Origin: Myxococcales bacterium
GTDB lineage: Bacteria; Myxococcota; Polyangia; Polyangiales; Polyangiaceae
Length of the DNA: 64,000 nucleotides
NCBI GenBank assembly: GCA_003151595.1
Contig: PLXW01000095.1
Span: 1 to 64,000 of the forward strand
Direction of reading: 5' to 3'
The notes under the pieces are model-generated. The model was given only the letters and a program-made list of their open reading frames with translations. It ran no database searches and was not told where the DNA came from. The position numbers and the translations under genes were made by a program. Below are positions 8,302-15,416 of this stretch, piece after piece. Numbering within the stretch: position 1 is the stretch's first letter; each line of letters begins with the position of its first letter.

Positions 8302-9015
8302 GTGGGTCGGCGCTCGTTCGCTCTGGTGGTCGCGTTTCTCGGCTCATCGTTCCTGGCCGCGCCGGCGCGCGCCGACGACGACGGCGGGCTTCGCGGCACG
8401 CGCGTCGGCTTCGTCCCCACGCTCGGCTGGGGCGTCGCGCAGTTCACCGGGCAGCGCCCGTATTTCCCGTCGTTCGTCGGAACGAGCGTGTCGCAGATCG
8501 AGTTCATCGTCGACACCGGGCGATGGGGCGGTTTCCTCCGCGGCGCGTTCCTTTCGAGCGGCACCGACGGACGCTGGACGGCTCCGCTCGTCGCCCTCGG
8601 CCCGACGTACCGCTTCGTGGGCGACGGCGAGACGCGCTGGGGAATCGTCGGCAAGGCCGGGCTCGTTTACCAGCGATGGCACGCCAGCACCGCGGGGTGC
8701 CCGGTGCCGTTCTTCTTCCCCGACAACTGCAAGGACTTCGTCCCCACCGGTCCCACCGCCGCGTTCGACACCGCGCCCCCCGCGAACACGACGACGATCA
8801 ACAACCTCGGCCTCTTGGCCGGCGTGTCGTTCGAGATCCCGGTTGAGTCGTTCTACCTCGCGCTCGGCGCGGAGGTGTCGGCGACGGCCGATCTCGACCA
8901 CGCGACGCCGGGCACTGCGATGGCGGGGCAGCTCACGTTCTCGTTCGCGCTGCGCGATCACGTGCATGACGGCGTGGGCACGACGACGCCTACGCTGCGG
9001 CACCGTCTCCGTTAG
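8302..9015 (+). CDS. Probable outer-membrane beta-barrel protein
   Basis: 237 residues from a GTG start. The N-terminus MGRRSFALVVAFLGSSFLAA-PARA is a clean Sec signal peptide with an Ala-x-Ala cleavage site near residue 24. The mature part alternates hydrophobic and polar residues in strands ending in aromatics (VGFVPTLGWGVAQF, WGIVGKAGLVYQRW, FYLALGAEVSATADL), the pattern of small barrels. The last residue is Arg rather than Phe, so the usual barrel-insertion signature is absent. Two Cys in the middle (CPVPFFFPDNC) could form a loop disulfide. The function is unknown. The gene lies between the ligase (divergent) and the convergent PglZ-like gene. Confidence 0.7.
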   Translation: MGRRSFALVVAFLGSSFLAAPARADDDGGLRGTRVGFVPTLGWGVAQFTGQRPYFPSFVGTSVSQIEFIVDTGRWGGFLRGAFLSSGTDGRWTAPLVALGPTYRFVGDGETRWGIVGKAGLVYQRWHASTAGCPVPFFFPDNCKDFVPTGPTAAFDTAPPANTTTINNLGLLAGVSFEIPVESFYLALGAEVSATADLDHATPGTAMAGQLTFSFALRDHVHDGVGTTTPTLRHRLR

Positions 9016-9033
9016 CGAGGCGCGAACGCGCCG

Positions 9034-10683
9034 TCAGTGCACGTCGCCGACGAGGAGCGCGAAGGCCGGGACGAGCACCTCTTCCGGCGACGCGCCCCCT
9101 TGGCGCGCGACGCCGCCGCGGTCGAACGTGAAGCCGTGATCGCCGAAGACGAAGAGGAGCGTGCGCGGCTTCAACGTCCTGGCGTGCTTGGTGATGGCGT
9201 CGGCCGCGGCGTCGGCGATCTCGTCGAGCCCGGCGAGCGCTTGCGGCCCGAGATCGCGGACGCGCGCTTCGACGACGTCGAGCTTGTAGAGATCGCGTGA
9301 CCCGACCTTCACGCGGCGGATCACTTCGGCCGTTCGTCCGCGCAGCGGATCGGCCTCGCGCTCGGAGTCCGCGTTCGGCGCGCGGAGGGCGTCGGGGCCA
9401 CGCTGGAGGGTCTCCAGCTGGCGAACGGTGGTCGTGGGGAGCGCGCTCCACAGAATGAGCTCGTCGGTGAGCGACGCCTGCGCGCCGAGCGCGCGACGCA
9501 CGTTCTCTTTCACGCGCGCGCCGACGTCGAAGCGCATGGCATCGACGAGCAGGATCTGCGTCGTGCGCGCGCCGTGAAGACGCGCGATGCGCGCGGCGAC
9601 CTCGGGCGCGTCCATGACCATGCGCGGCCGCTTGCCGGTGACGGCGAACGTGGGGCAGGCGTCCGTGTACGCGCGCGCGAACGTGCGACGGAACTCTTCG
9701 TGCGCGTGAAGCGCGCGCGGCTCGTCGAGCCCGCGCGCGATGGCGTCGGCGAGCGGCATGTAGTCGCGCGCGAAGAGCCGCTCGAACGCGGCGAGCGGCT
9801 GGGGGCCGCGCGCGGCGGAGAGGGCGAGGGTCCATGCGCGCCAGGGGTCGTCGCTGTTGACGACGGAGGTGTGGCGCGGGGCGAGGGGCTCGAAGGGGGA
9901 GGGGAGGAAGCGGGGGGCGACGGGGGCGTTGGTCGCGTCGGTCTTGGCGTCGTCCGTCGGGGCGATCGTGTTCGCGTGTCCGTTCGCGTTCGCGTTCGCG
10001 TTCGCGTTCGGGGTCGCGTTCGCGTTCGCGTTCGCGTTCGCGTTCGCGTTCGGGGTCGCGGTCGCGGTCGCGGTCGCGGTCGGGGGCAGCGGGGTCGCGT
10101 TCGCGTTCGCGATCGCGTCCGCCACGAACGACTCGGGCTCCGGGGTCTCGTCGTCCTCGTCGTCCAGGGGCTCACGCGCGGGCGCATCCGCGATCACCGT
10201 CGCCAGCGCGATCGGATCCCCGTACGCCCCCGTCGCCGCGTCCCCCGAGTCGAGGAAGAGCCACACCGGTCTCTCCCCCGTCGCGTTCGCCCAGAAGCGC
10301 AACGTCGCGCTGTCCTCCGGCTCGATCGCACCGCGCGACGACGTCGCCGCGCGCAGCGGCTCCATCGCGATCGCGATCCCCATCGCGCCCACGCGTCGCG
10401 CGCGAAACAGCTGATCGCTCAGCGCTGCATCCGCATCGCTCGACGATCCGATCCCCGGCGGCGCCGCGCCGCGCGCGTCGAGCTCGCGCTCGATCGCTTC
10501 GTCGATCACGTCCGACAATCGCCCGCGCGCGCTCGCCTCGACCGCGACGCGCACCACGAGCGCCATCGACGACGCCAGGCGCTCGCACGCCGCGTCACGC
10601 TCGCTCGCCGGCGCGAACCGCGCGCGCGGGAGGAACGGCGCGTTGCTCGCGCTCGCCATGGCCGGTCGGTGCGAATCGGTCAT
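9034..10683 (-). CDS. Orphan PglZ-like / alkaline-phosphatase-fold protein with Ala-Asn repeat
   Basis: 549 residues. The C-terminal third matches the PglZ branch of the alkaline phosphatase superfamily: metal-site strand ILLVDAMRFDVG with Asp381, FVFGDHGF with Asp515-His516, and the family end motif GGASPEEVLVP at 529-539. PglZ domains are predicted metal-dependent phosphatases/nucleases found in BREX defence loci and in the PorX response regulator. No BREX gene is adjacent here. The N-terminal half (1-190) is an uncharacterised alpha/beta region. The halves are joined by a low-complexity linker at 191-238 of alternating Thr-Ala then Asn-Ala. No signal peptide is visible, so it is probably cytoplasmic. 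The 6S RNA terminator lies about 80 bases upstream. The substrate is unknown. Confidence 0.75.
   Translation of the reverse strand: MTDSHRPAMASASNAPFLPRARFAPASERDAACERLASSMALVVRVAVEASARGRLSDVIDEAIERELDARGAAPPGIGSSSDADAALSDQLFRARRVGAMGIAIAMEPLRAATSSRGAIEPEDSATLRFWANATGERPVWLFLDSGDAATGAYGDPIALATVIADAPAREPLDDEDDETPEPESFVADAIANANATPLPPTATATATATPNANANANANANATPNANANANANGHANTIAPTDDAKTDATNAPVAPRFLPSPFEPLAPRHTSVVNSDDPWRAWTLALSAARGPQPLAAFERLFARDYMPLADAIARGLDEPRALHAHEEFRRTFARAYTDACPTFAVTGKRPRMVMDAPEVAARIARLHGARTTQILLVDAMRFDVGARVKENVRRALGAQASLTDELILWSALPTTTVRQLETLQRGPDALRAPNADSEREADPLRGRTAEVIRRVKVGSRDLYKLDVVEARVRDLGPQALAGLDEIADAAADAITKHARTLKPRTLLFVFGDHGFTFDRGGVARQGGASPEEVLVPAFALLVGDVH
9969..10118. repeat. 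Hexanucleotide repeat (GCGAAC/GTTCGC) in the PglZ-like gene
   Basis: Tandem GTTCGC units on the plus strand, interrupted by GGGGTC and a run of GCGGTC, encode Asn-Ala and Thr-Ala alternation in the minus-strand gene. This is one of five such tracts in the window (see also 24033, 26059, 45018, 52120). Every tract is read as Ala-Asn in its gene. Confidence 0.95.
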
Positions 10684-10765
10684 CCCGCTTCATTTACCGA
10701 TGCTGACGACGCTTGGCCCAATTTCTCGGGTTTCTGGACATCCGCGGCCCGGGCCGGCACGCCGC

Positions 10766-10806
10766 AATAAAGAGAGCGGGCCCACGCAACCTGCGTGGAC
10801 CCGCTC
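10766..10806 (-). terminator. Intrinsic terminator of the 6S RNA gene
   Basis: On the minus strand a 15-base-pair stem (GAGCGGGTCCACGCA against TGCGTGGGCCCGCTC, one G-U pair, loop GGT) is followed immediately by TCTTTATT. Stem strength, small loop and U-rich tail fit a Rho-independent terminator. It begins four bases after the closing stem of the predicted 6S RNA. Confidence 0.85.
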
Positions 10807-10810
10807 GAGA

Positions 10811-11021
10811 AAATGTTCCTTACCGCTAGGGCGTGTGCCGGACCGCATGAACCCCTAGGCGAGCGCCTAGGTGGGAAACGCGATCGCCGCTCTTAAGGCT
10901 TCCGAGTTATCCGCTGCTTTCGCAGAGGCCCGGCGTGCACACGGAGCGGACAAGCGCTTCCCGGTTCAATGCTTGTAGGGGATCATGGTTCCGGCAATCA
11001 CGTTCCTGGCAGAGGGAACAC
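10811..11021 (-). ncRNA. ssrS: 6S RNA
   Basis: 6S RNA mimics an open promoter and sequesters housekeeping RNA polymerase in stationary phase. The minus strand holds the conserved core: CTCGGAAGCCTTAAGAGCGGC, close to the enterobacterial CGAGAAGCCUUAAAACUGCG. It is followed, as in 6S RNAs, by a small hairpin on the 3' side of the central bubble (CCTAGGCG-CT-CGCCTAGG) and then GGGTTCATGCGG. The 5' and 3' ends pair as a closing stem (TGTTCC near 11020 with GGAACA near 10815), and GTGTGC near 10940 pairs with GCACAC near 10835 to close the inner arm. The ~211-base length is slightly longer than the usual 180-200. A strong terminator follows. It lies between the dioxygenase and PglZ-like genes, filling an otherwise gene-free 396-base gap. 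Confidence 0.82.
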
Positions 11022-11079
11022 TGATGAAAGTAACACCCGCGCGAGGTCGGTCAACGGACGGCGAGTGCGATCGCGACGA

Positions 11080-11865
11080 TCAAGTGAATTGAACGCAGCG
11101 GCGGCTGAGCGATCCGAATTCGAAGCCGGTGATCGGAAATGTCACGGCGCGTGATCGCATACTTCCTGCGCCGGCGGCGACGAGGAGCGGCAGAAAATGC
11201 TCTTCGGTGGGGTGCGCCATCGTCCGCTTCGGTGCGCGCACGCGAAAGCCGACGAGCGCGTCGAAGTCGCGACGCACGAGCACATCCTCGCACCACGAGT
11301 CGAACTCGCGCGCCCACGGCGGCGGCGCGGCGACGCCGGTGAGGTCGAGGCTCCGCAAGTTGTGGACGATGACGCCGCTGCCGAGGACGAGCACCGCTTC
11401 GTCGGCCAGCGGCGCGAGCATGCGACCGAGCTCGAACAGCTCGGCTGGCTCACGACGCGGGAGCGAGAGCTGGAGGACGGCCACGTCGGCCGCCGGGTAC
11501 ATGTGGCGAAGCGGGACCCACACGCCGTGATCGAGCTTGCGATCGGGGCTCTTGCCGATCGTCACCTTCGCGAGCAGCTGCTCGACGCGCGCTGCGATGT
11601 CGGGCGCACCGGGAGGGGCGTACGTGATCTTGGAGAGCGCCTCGTCGAAGCCGCTGAAGTCGTAGAGCAGCGGCAGCGTCGTCGTCGCGCCGATCGTCGG
11701 ATCGCGCGTCTGCCAGTGTGCGCTCACGATCACGATCGCGCGCGGCTTCGGCATCGCCACCGCCCAGTCGCGAAGCTCGGCCCCTTTCACCGCGTCGAGC
11801 GCCAGCATCGGCGAGCCGTGCGCCACGAAGCCGATCGGCATCTTCGCGGCTTCGAGCACGCTCAT
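11080..11865 (-). CDS. DODA-type extradiol aromatic-ring-opening dioxygenase (YgiD-like)
   Basis: 261 residues. It belongs to the LigB-type class III extradiol dioxygenases, whose bacterial members such as E. coli YgiD cleave L-DOPA-like catechols using one Fe(II) or Zn. Metal and catalytic histidines are visible: His16 in AHGSPM, His50 in SAHWQT, His113 in LDHGVWVPL and His168 in VIVHNL. Length and motif order match the family. The ATG overlaps the stop of the upstream secretion-type ATPase (ATGA at 11862-11865), so it is probably expressed from the same mRNA, although no functional link is obvious. The true substrate is not deducible. 6S RNA lies just downstream. Confidence 0.88.
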   Translation of the reverse strand: MSVLEAAKMPIGFVAHGSPMLALDAVKGAELRDWAVAMPKPRAIVIVSAHWQTRDPTIGATTTLPLLYDFSGFDEALSKITYAPPGAPDIAARVEQLLAKVTIGKSPDRKLDHGVWVPLRHMYPAADVAVLQLSLPRREPAELFELGRMLAPLADEAVLVLGSGVIVHNLRSLDLTGVAAPPPWAREFDSWCEDVLVRRDFDALVGFRVRAPKRTMAHPTEEHFLPLLVAAGAGSMRSRAVTFPITGFEFGSLSRRCVQFT

Positions 11866-13043
11866 GACGTCGTCACCCGCATCACTTCGTCGACCGTCGT
11901 GATCCCTTCGCGCACCTTCTCGAACCCCGCGCGCCGCAGCGACGGCACGTTGCGCGCGTGCAGCCACGCGCGGTACTCGCGCTGGCCCGCCTTCGCCTTC
12001 ACGAGATCGCGCAGGTCGTCGTCGACTACGAGCACTTCGAAGATCCCGGCGCGACCCTTGTAGCCGGTGCCGTAACAGGCGCGGCATCCGCGCGGACGGA
12101 TCATGTCGCTGCCGGCGGGCAGGAGCACTTCGTCGCCGTCCCACAGATCGGCCTCGAGCTTCACCGTCTCGCGGCACATGGAGCACACGACGCGCACCAG
12201 GCGCTGCGCGATCACCGCCGAGAGCGCGTTGCCCACGACCCACGGCTCCACGCCGAGATCGACCAGGCGCACGATCGTCTCGCTGGTGCTCGCGGTGTGC
12301 AGCGTCGTGAGCACGAGGTGACCGGTGAGCGCGGCCTGGAGCGCGATCGTCGCCGTCTCCGCGTCGCGGATCTCACCGACCAGGATCACGTCGGGGTCTT
12401 GCCGCAGGATCGCGCGGAGGCCTGTGGCGAAGGTGAAGCCGGCGCGCGCGTGGGTCTGGCCTTGCGTGATCGACGGGATGTCGACCTCGACGGGATCTTC
12501 CAGCGTCATCACGTTCACGCGCGACGTGTCGAGCAGCTGCATGAATGCGTAGAGCGTCGACGTCTTGCCCGAGCCGGTCGGCCCGCAGGTCACCACGAAC
12601 CCCTGCGGTCTCCGCACGATCTCGCGAACACGCGCGCGCGTGTCCGGCGCGAGCCCGAGCTGCTCGAAGCCGATCAGCTCCTGGCCGAGCAGCACGCGCA
12701 AAACGACCTTCTCGCCGAAGATGCAGGGGAAGCTCGAAGCGCGGAGGTGCACGCGCGCGTTGGGGCCGGTATCGACCGTGAGCTGGCCGTCCTGCGGGGT
12801 GCGCCGTTCGGCGATGTCCATGCGCGCGAGCACCTTCACGCGCGAGACGACCTGGAGCGCGACGTCGGGCGTCAGCGTGGAGTCTTCCAGCATCGCGCCG
12901 TCGATCCGGAGCCGCACAACGGTGCGTTCGCGCTTCGGCTCGAGGTGGATGTCGCTCGCCCCTTTGATGAGCGCGCGACGGACGATGTCGTCGAGGAGAC
13001 CGACCGCGTCGTCAGGGGTTTGCGTGTTGCGCGGGCTCGACAT
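11862..13043 (-). CDS. Solitary GspE/PilB-family secretion ATPase
   Basis: 393 residues from the ATG giving MSSPRNTQTPDD. The family powers pilus or type II secretion assembly as a cytoplasmic hexamer. The N2-like region contains GASDIHLEPKRERTVVRLRIDG; Walker A GPTGSGKT includes Lys160; the Asp box DPVE, Walker B DVILVGEIRD (218-227) and the His box LTTLHTAST follow. A tetracysteine Zn site (CSMC, then CRACYGTGYKGR) is intact. The usual N-terminal MshEN/GspE_N domain is missing; family members are commonly over 500 residues. No gspF, pilC or pseudopilin gene is nearby, so this is an orphan or accessory motor. The downstream dioxygenase overlaps its stop. Confidence 0.88.
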   Translation of the reverse strand: MSSPRNTQTPDDAVGLLDDIVRRALIKGASDIHLEPKRERTVVRLRIDGAMLEDSTLTPDVALQVVSRVKVLARMDIAERRTPQDGQLTVDTGPNARVHLRASSFPCIFGEKVVLRVLLGQELIGFEQLGLAPDTRARVREIVRRPQGFVVTCGPTGSGKTSTLYAFMQLLDTSRVNVMTLEDPVEVDIPSITQGQTHARAGFTFATGLRAILRQDPDVILVGEIRDAETATIALQAALTGHLVLTTLHTASTSETIVRLVDLGVEPWVVGNALSAVIAQRLVRVVCSMCRETVKLEADLWDGDEVLLPAGSDMIRPRGCRACYGTGYKGRAGIFEVLVVDDDLRDLVKAKAGQREYRAWLHARNVPSLRRAGFEKVREGITTVDEVMRVTTS

Positions 13044-13087
13044 GCCTCGTGAAGCGTACACGAGCCCGGCGCCGGCGCGCGCGCACG

Positions 13088-13864
13088 TCAGCGCCCGGGA
13101 AAAGCCGCCACGAACGCGCGGTGAACGTCGAGCGCCGCGTCGTCGTTCGTGGCCAGCGCGCGCGGGCGATACCCGCTCGTGATCGCGCGAACGTGCACCA
13201 CGTTCCCCGCCACCTCGAACCGCGCGCGCCACTCCTTCACAGCCAGCTCGTGCCCGTCGGCCACGGCCTTGATGCGCCGGTACGCGTTCGGCTTCGGTCC
13301 CAGGGCGAGCGCGCGATCGATGACCGTTTCGAGCTCGACCCCCTTCGTCGCGAGCCACGTCGCCTGCGTGCGCGCTTCGTCGGACCACGTGACCTGGAAG
13401 TCGGGGAGGGGATCGCGCGCCGTCTCGAGCCAGCCCGAGCCCGCGTTCGGAAACGCGTCGGCGTACGGCACGTACGGCTTCAGATCGAGCACCGGTGATC
13501 CGTCGAGGATATCGACGTCGCGCACCCGCACGTTGAGCCCATCGACGCCGACGAGCCGCACCGCCGAGAGGCCGATCGGATTCGGTCGATGCGGCGATCG
13601 CGTCGACAGCACACCGCGCCGTCGATCGCTCCGCGGCGGCATCACCTTGGGGCGCCACCCTTCGACGCGGTGAAAGACGAACACGACCCACAGCCGCTCC
13701 CACGTCGCCAGATCCTCGATCGCGTGCTCGAGGTCGCGCCCCGGGAAGAGCTCGATCGTCGCTTCGACGTCGAGCGCGGCCTGCGCCTGCCGCGGCGCGT
13801 CCGCCTTCTCCACGAAAGGCGAGTGCACGACGCCGATCGGCTCGAAGGTGATGAGGCTCGCCAC
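13088..13864 (-). CDS. trmO: tRNA (t6A37) N6-methyltransferase TrmO
   Basis: SAM-dependent enzyme that methylates threonylcarbamoyladenosine at position 37 of tRNA-Thr. The family signature is clear: ITFEPIGVVHSPF at the N-terminus, PRQAQAAL, then the beta-barrel segment STRSPHRPNPIGLSAVRLV (SAM and tRNA binding) and DGSPVLDLKPYVPYADAFP. A C-terminal extension with PKPNAYRRIK follows. I start at the GTG at 13864 because it aligns with the usual short N-terminus. The frame is open back to a TTG at 13909, which would add CANVKKCEECRR. Forty-four bases separate it from the ATPase gene downstream on the same strand. Confidence 0.9.
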   Translation of the reverse strand: MASLITFEPIGVVHSPFVEKADAPRQAQAALDVEATIELFPGRDLEHAIEDLATWERLWVVFVFHRVEGWRPKVMPPRSDRRRGVLSTRSPHRPNPIGLSAVRLVGVDGLNVRVRDVDILDGSPVLDLKPYVPYADAFPNAGSGWLETARDPLPDFQVTWSDEARTQATWLATKGVELETVIDRALALGPKPNAYRRIKAVADGHELAVKEWRARFEVAGNVVHVRAITSGYRPRALATNDDAALDVHRAFVAAFPGR

Positions 13865-13989
13865 GCGCCGACACTCTTCACACTTCTTCACGTTCGCGCA
13901 ACGCAACAACGGGGACCGCGCCGCATCCTATTTCGCCAGACGGAGCGCGCGATCCCGCCGCTCCCGTTCGTAGAAAGGGAGACGTCTCC

Positions 13990-14586
13990 ATGGTGGGCGT
14001 AGTCATTGGCGTCGTGGGCGCGATCGTGTTGATGAAGGTTCTTCGGAGGCGCTTCGGGTTCGGGAGGCGGTTCGCGTACGGCGGGTACGGTGGATATGGC
14101 GGGCACGGCGGCCCCGGGCACTGGCACGACGCCGGATGCGCGGGTCCGGGCGGCGGGCACGCTTACCGCGAGCGATGGACCGACGAAGACGACGCGCCGC
14201 CGTGGCAAGGGCGCCGGCGCGGATGGCGCGGCGGCTTCCGCGGGTTCGGCATGAACGCGGTGTTCGAGCGGATCGACGCCACGCCCGCGCAAGAGAAGGC
14301 CATCCGCGCGGCGTTCGACGAGCTGCGCACCAAGGCGCGCGCGGTGAAGGACGACGCGCGCGGCATGCGCGGCGATCTGGCGAGCGCGCTTCGCGGCGAG
14401 TCGCTCGACGCCGAGACGCTCGGCACCGTGGCCTCGCGCGCCAGCGGCGCGGTCGACGCGCTTCGTGACGCCGCCATCGGCGCGGTGCTCAAGGTGCACG
14501 AGGTGCTCGACGAGAAGCAGCGGGCGATCGTGGCCGACGCGCTCGACTCCGGCTTCGGGCCGTTCGGCCGGTGGCGACGCGGCTAG
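13990..14586 (+). CDS. CpxP/Spy-like periplasmic sensor or chaperone domain protein
   Basis: 198 residues with a GGGAG ribosome-binding site about 8 bases before the ATG. A single N-terminal membrane helix (VVIGVVGAIVLMKVL) is followed by an Arg/Gly/Tyr/His-rich stretch (residues 18-60, including GGYGGYGGHGG and several His) that could bind metal. The C-terminal helical part, ATPAQEKAIRAAFDELRTKAR through DEKQRAIVADAL, follows the LTxxQ two-hairpin pattern of CpxP/Spy and the heavy-metal resistance CnrX-like family. Most likely it is an envelope stress or metal-responsive protein; the metal role is inference from the His content. The acyl-transfer operon starts 60 bases downstream. Confidence 0.7.
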   Translation: MVGVVIGVVGAIVLMKVLRRRFGFGRRFAYGGYGGYGGHGGPGHWHDAGCAGPGGGHAYRERWTDEDDAPPWQGRRRGWRGGFRGFGMNAVFERIDATPAQEKAIRAAFDELRTKARAVKDDARGMRGDLASALRGESLDAETLGTVASRASGAVDALRDAAIGAVLKVHEVLDEKQRAIVADALDSGFGPFGRWRRG

Positions 14587-14645
14587 TTCCGGAAACGTCG
14601 CGTGAAAGGTGACCCAGGGCGGCGCGTGGAGGCACGATCCCGATC

Positions 14646-15416
14646 GTGAGCCACGCGCCGTCCGGGCTTTTTCAACCGCGCCCTCTTCAAGAGCGCCTGC
14701 TGGCGATCATGGATCGCAAGCATCACTGGGCCTACCCCGCGCTCACGCGCCCGGGCCTCACCCGCGGTCAGCTCCTCGTTCACTTTCGCCACGAGTACCT
14801 TGTCTACGTGCGCGACTTCCCGGTGCTCGTCGCCGCGGCGCTCGGGAACACGCCGCCGCTCGGCGACGTGCGCTCGGCGCTGGCGGAGAACCTGTACGAA
14901 GAGCAGACCGGCGGCCTCTCCAGCACCGCGCCGCACCCCGAGCTCTTCTTGCGCATGATGGAGGGGCTCGGCTTCGCGCGCGCGGAGTTCGACGAAGACG
15001 AGCGCGCGCTTCACCCCGCTGCGATCGCCTACCGGCGTGAGCTCCACGCCGGCGCACGATCGACGCCGTGGCAAGCGGCCGTCGCGCTCCTCACGATCTT
15101 CGTCGAGGGGAGCGTGAACGAGCGCGCCGAGCTCGCCGGGACGTACGTGCGCGCGCACGGCGAAGAGGCGATCGCGCGCCACCCGATGGTCGCGCACTAC
15201 GGCTGCCCGCCGTCGGCCATGACGCTCACCCGCGCGCACGCCGCGATCGAAGGGGCGCACCGCGCCGACGCCTGGCGCGTGCTGCTCGCGCACGTCGCCG
15301 ACGATGGGGACGTCGCGCGCGCCGTCGAGGACGTGTGCGCGCGCGGGCTCGCGAGCTGGCAGCGGTATCGCGATGGGGTCGCTTCCCAAATGGGGATACA
15401 GTCCCGCGCTCCGTGA
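14646..15416 (+). CDS. HO-fold iron-containing redox enzyme, PqqC-like
   Basis: 256 residues from GTG. The all-helical heme-oxygenase fold is suggested by KHHWAYP at the N-terminus, then HFRHEYLVYVRDFPVL, and LAENLYEEQTGG followed by HPELFLRMMEGLGF, the Glu/His pattern of the PqqC/TenA/CADD superfamily, whose iron-binding members are diiron oxidases. A further NERAEL and HPMVAHYG contribute candidate His ligands. Its stop overlaps the GTG of the MBOAT acyltransferase (GTGA at 15413-15416), tying it to the acylation operon that follows. It might modify or make the acyl group or carrier-bound intermediate, but that is inference; a role in PQQ synthesis is unlikely because no other pqq gene is present. 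Confidence 0.75.
   Translation: MSHAPSGLFQPRPLQERLLAIMDRKHHWAYPALTRPGLTRGQLLVHFRHEYLVYVRDFPVLVAAALGNTPPLGDVRSALAENLYEEQTGGLSSTAPHPELFLRMMEGLGFARAEFDEDERALHPAAIAYRRELHAGARSTPWQAAVALLTIFVEGSVNERAELAGTYVRAHGEEAIARHPMVAHYGCPPSAMTLTRAHAAIEGAHRADAWRVLLAHVADDGDVARAVEDVCARGLASWQRYRDGVASQMGIQSRAP

Noticed and set aside
9019..9032. Intrinsic terminator between the barrel and PglZ-like genes
   Set aside because: GGCGCG-AA-CGCGCC has a two-base loop and no T-tract; in such GC-rich DNA this is expected by chance.
9034..10683. BREX defence locus
   Set aside because: Only a PglZ-like domain is present; no PglX, BrxC, BrxB or BrxL-like gene is seen within the window.
14646..15416. PQQ biosynthesis gene pqqC
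   Set aside because: No pqqA, B, D or E is nearby, and the operon context is membrane acyl transfer; only the fold is shared.
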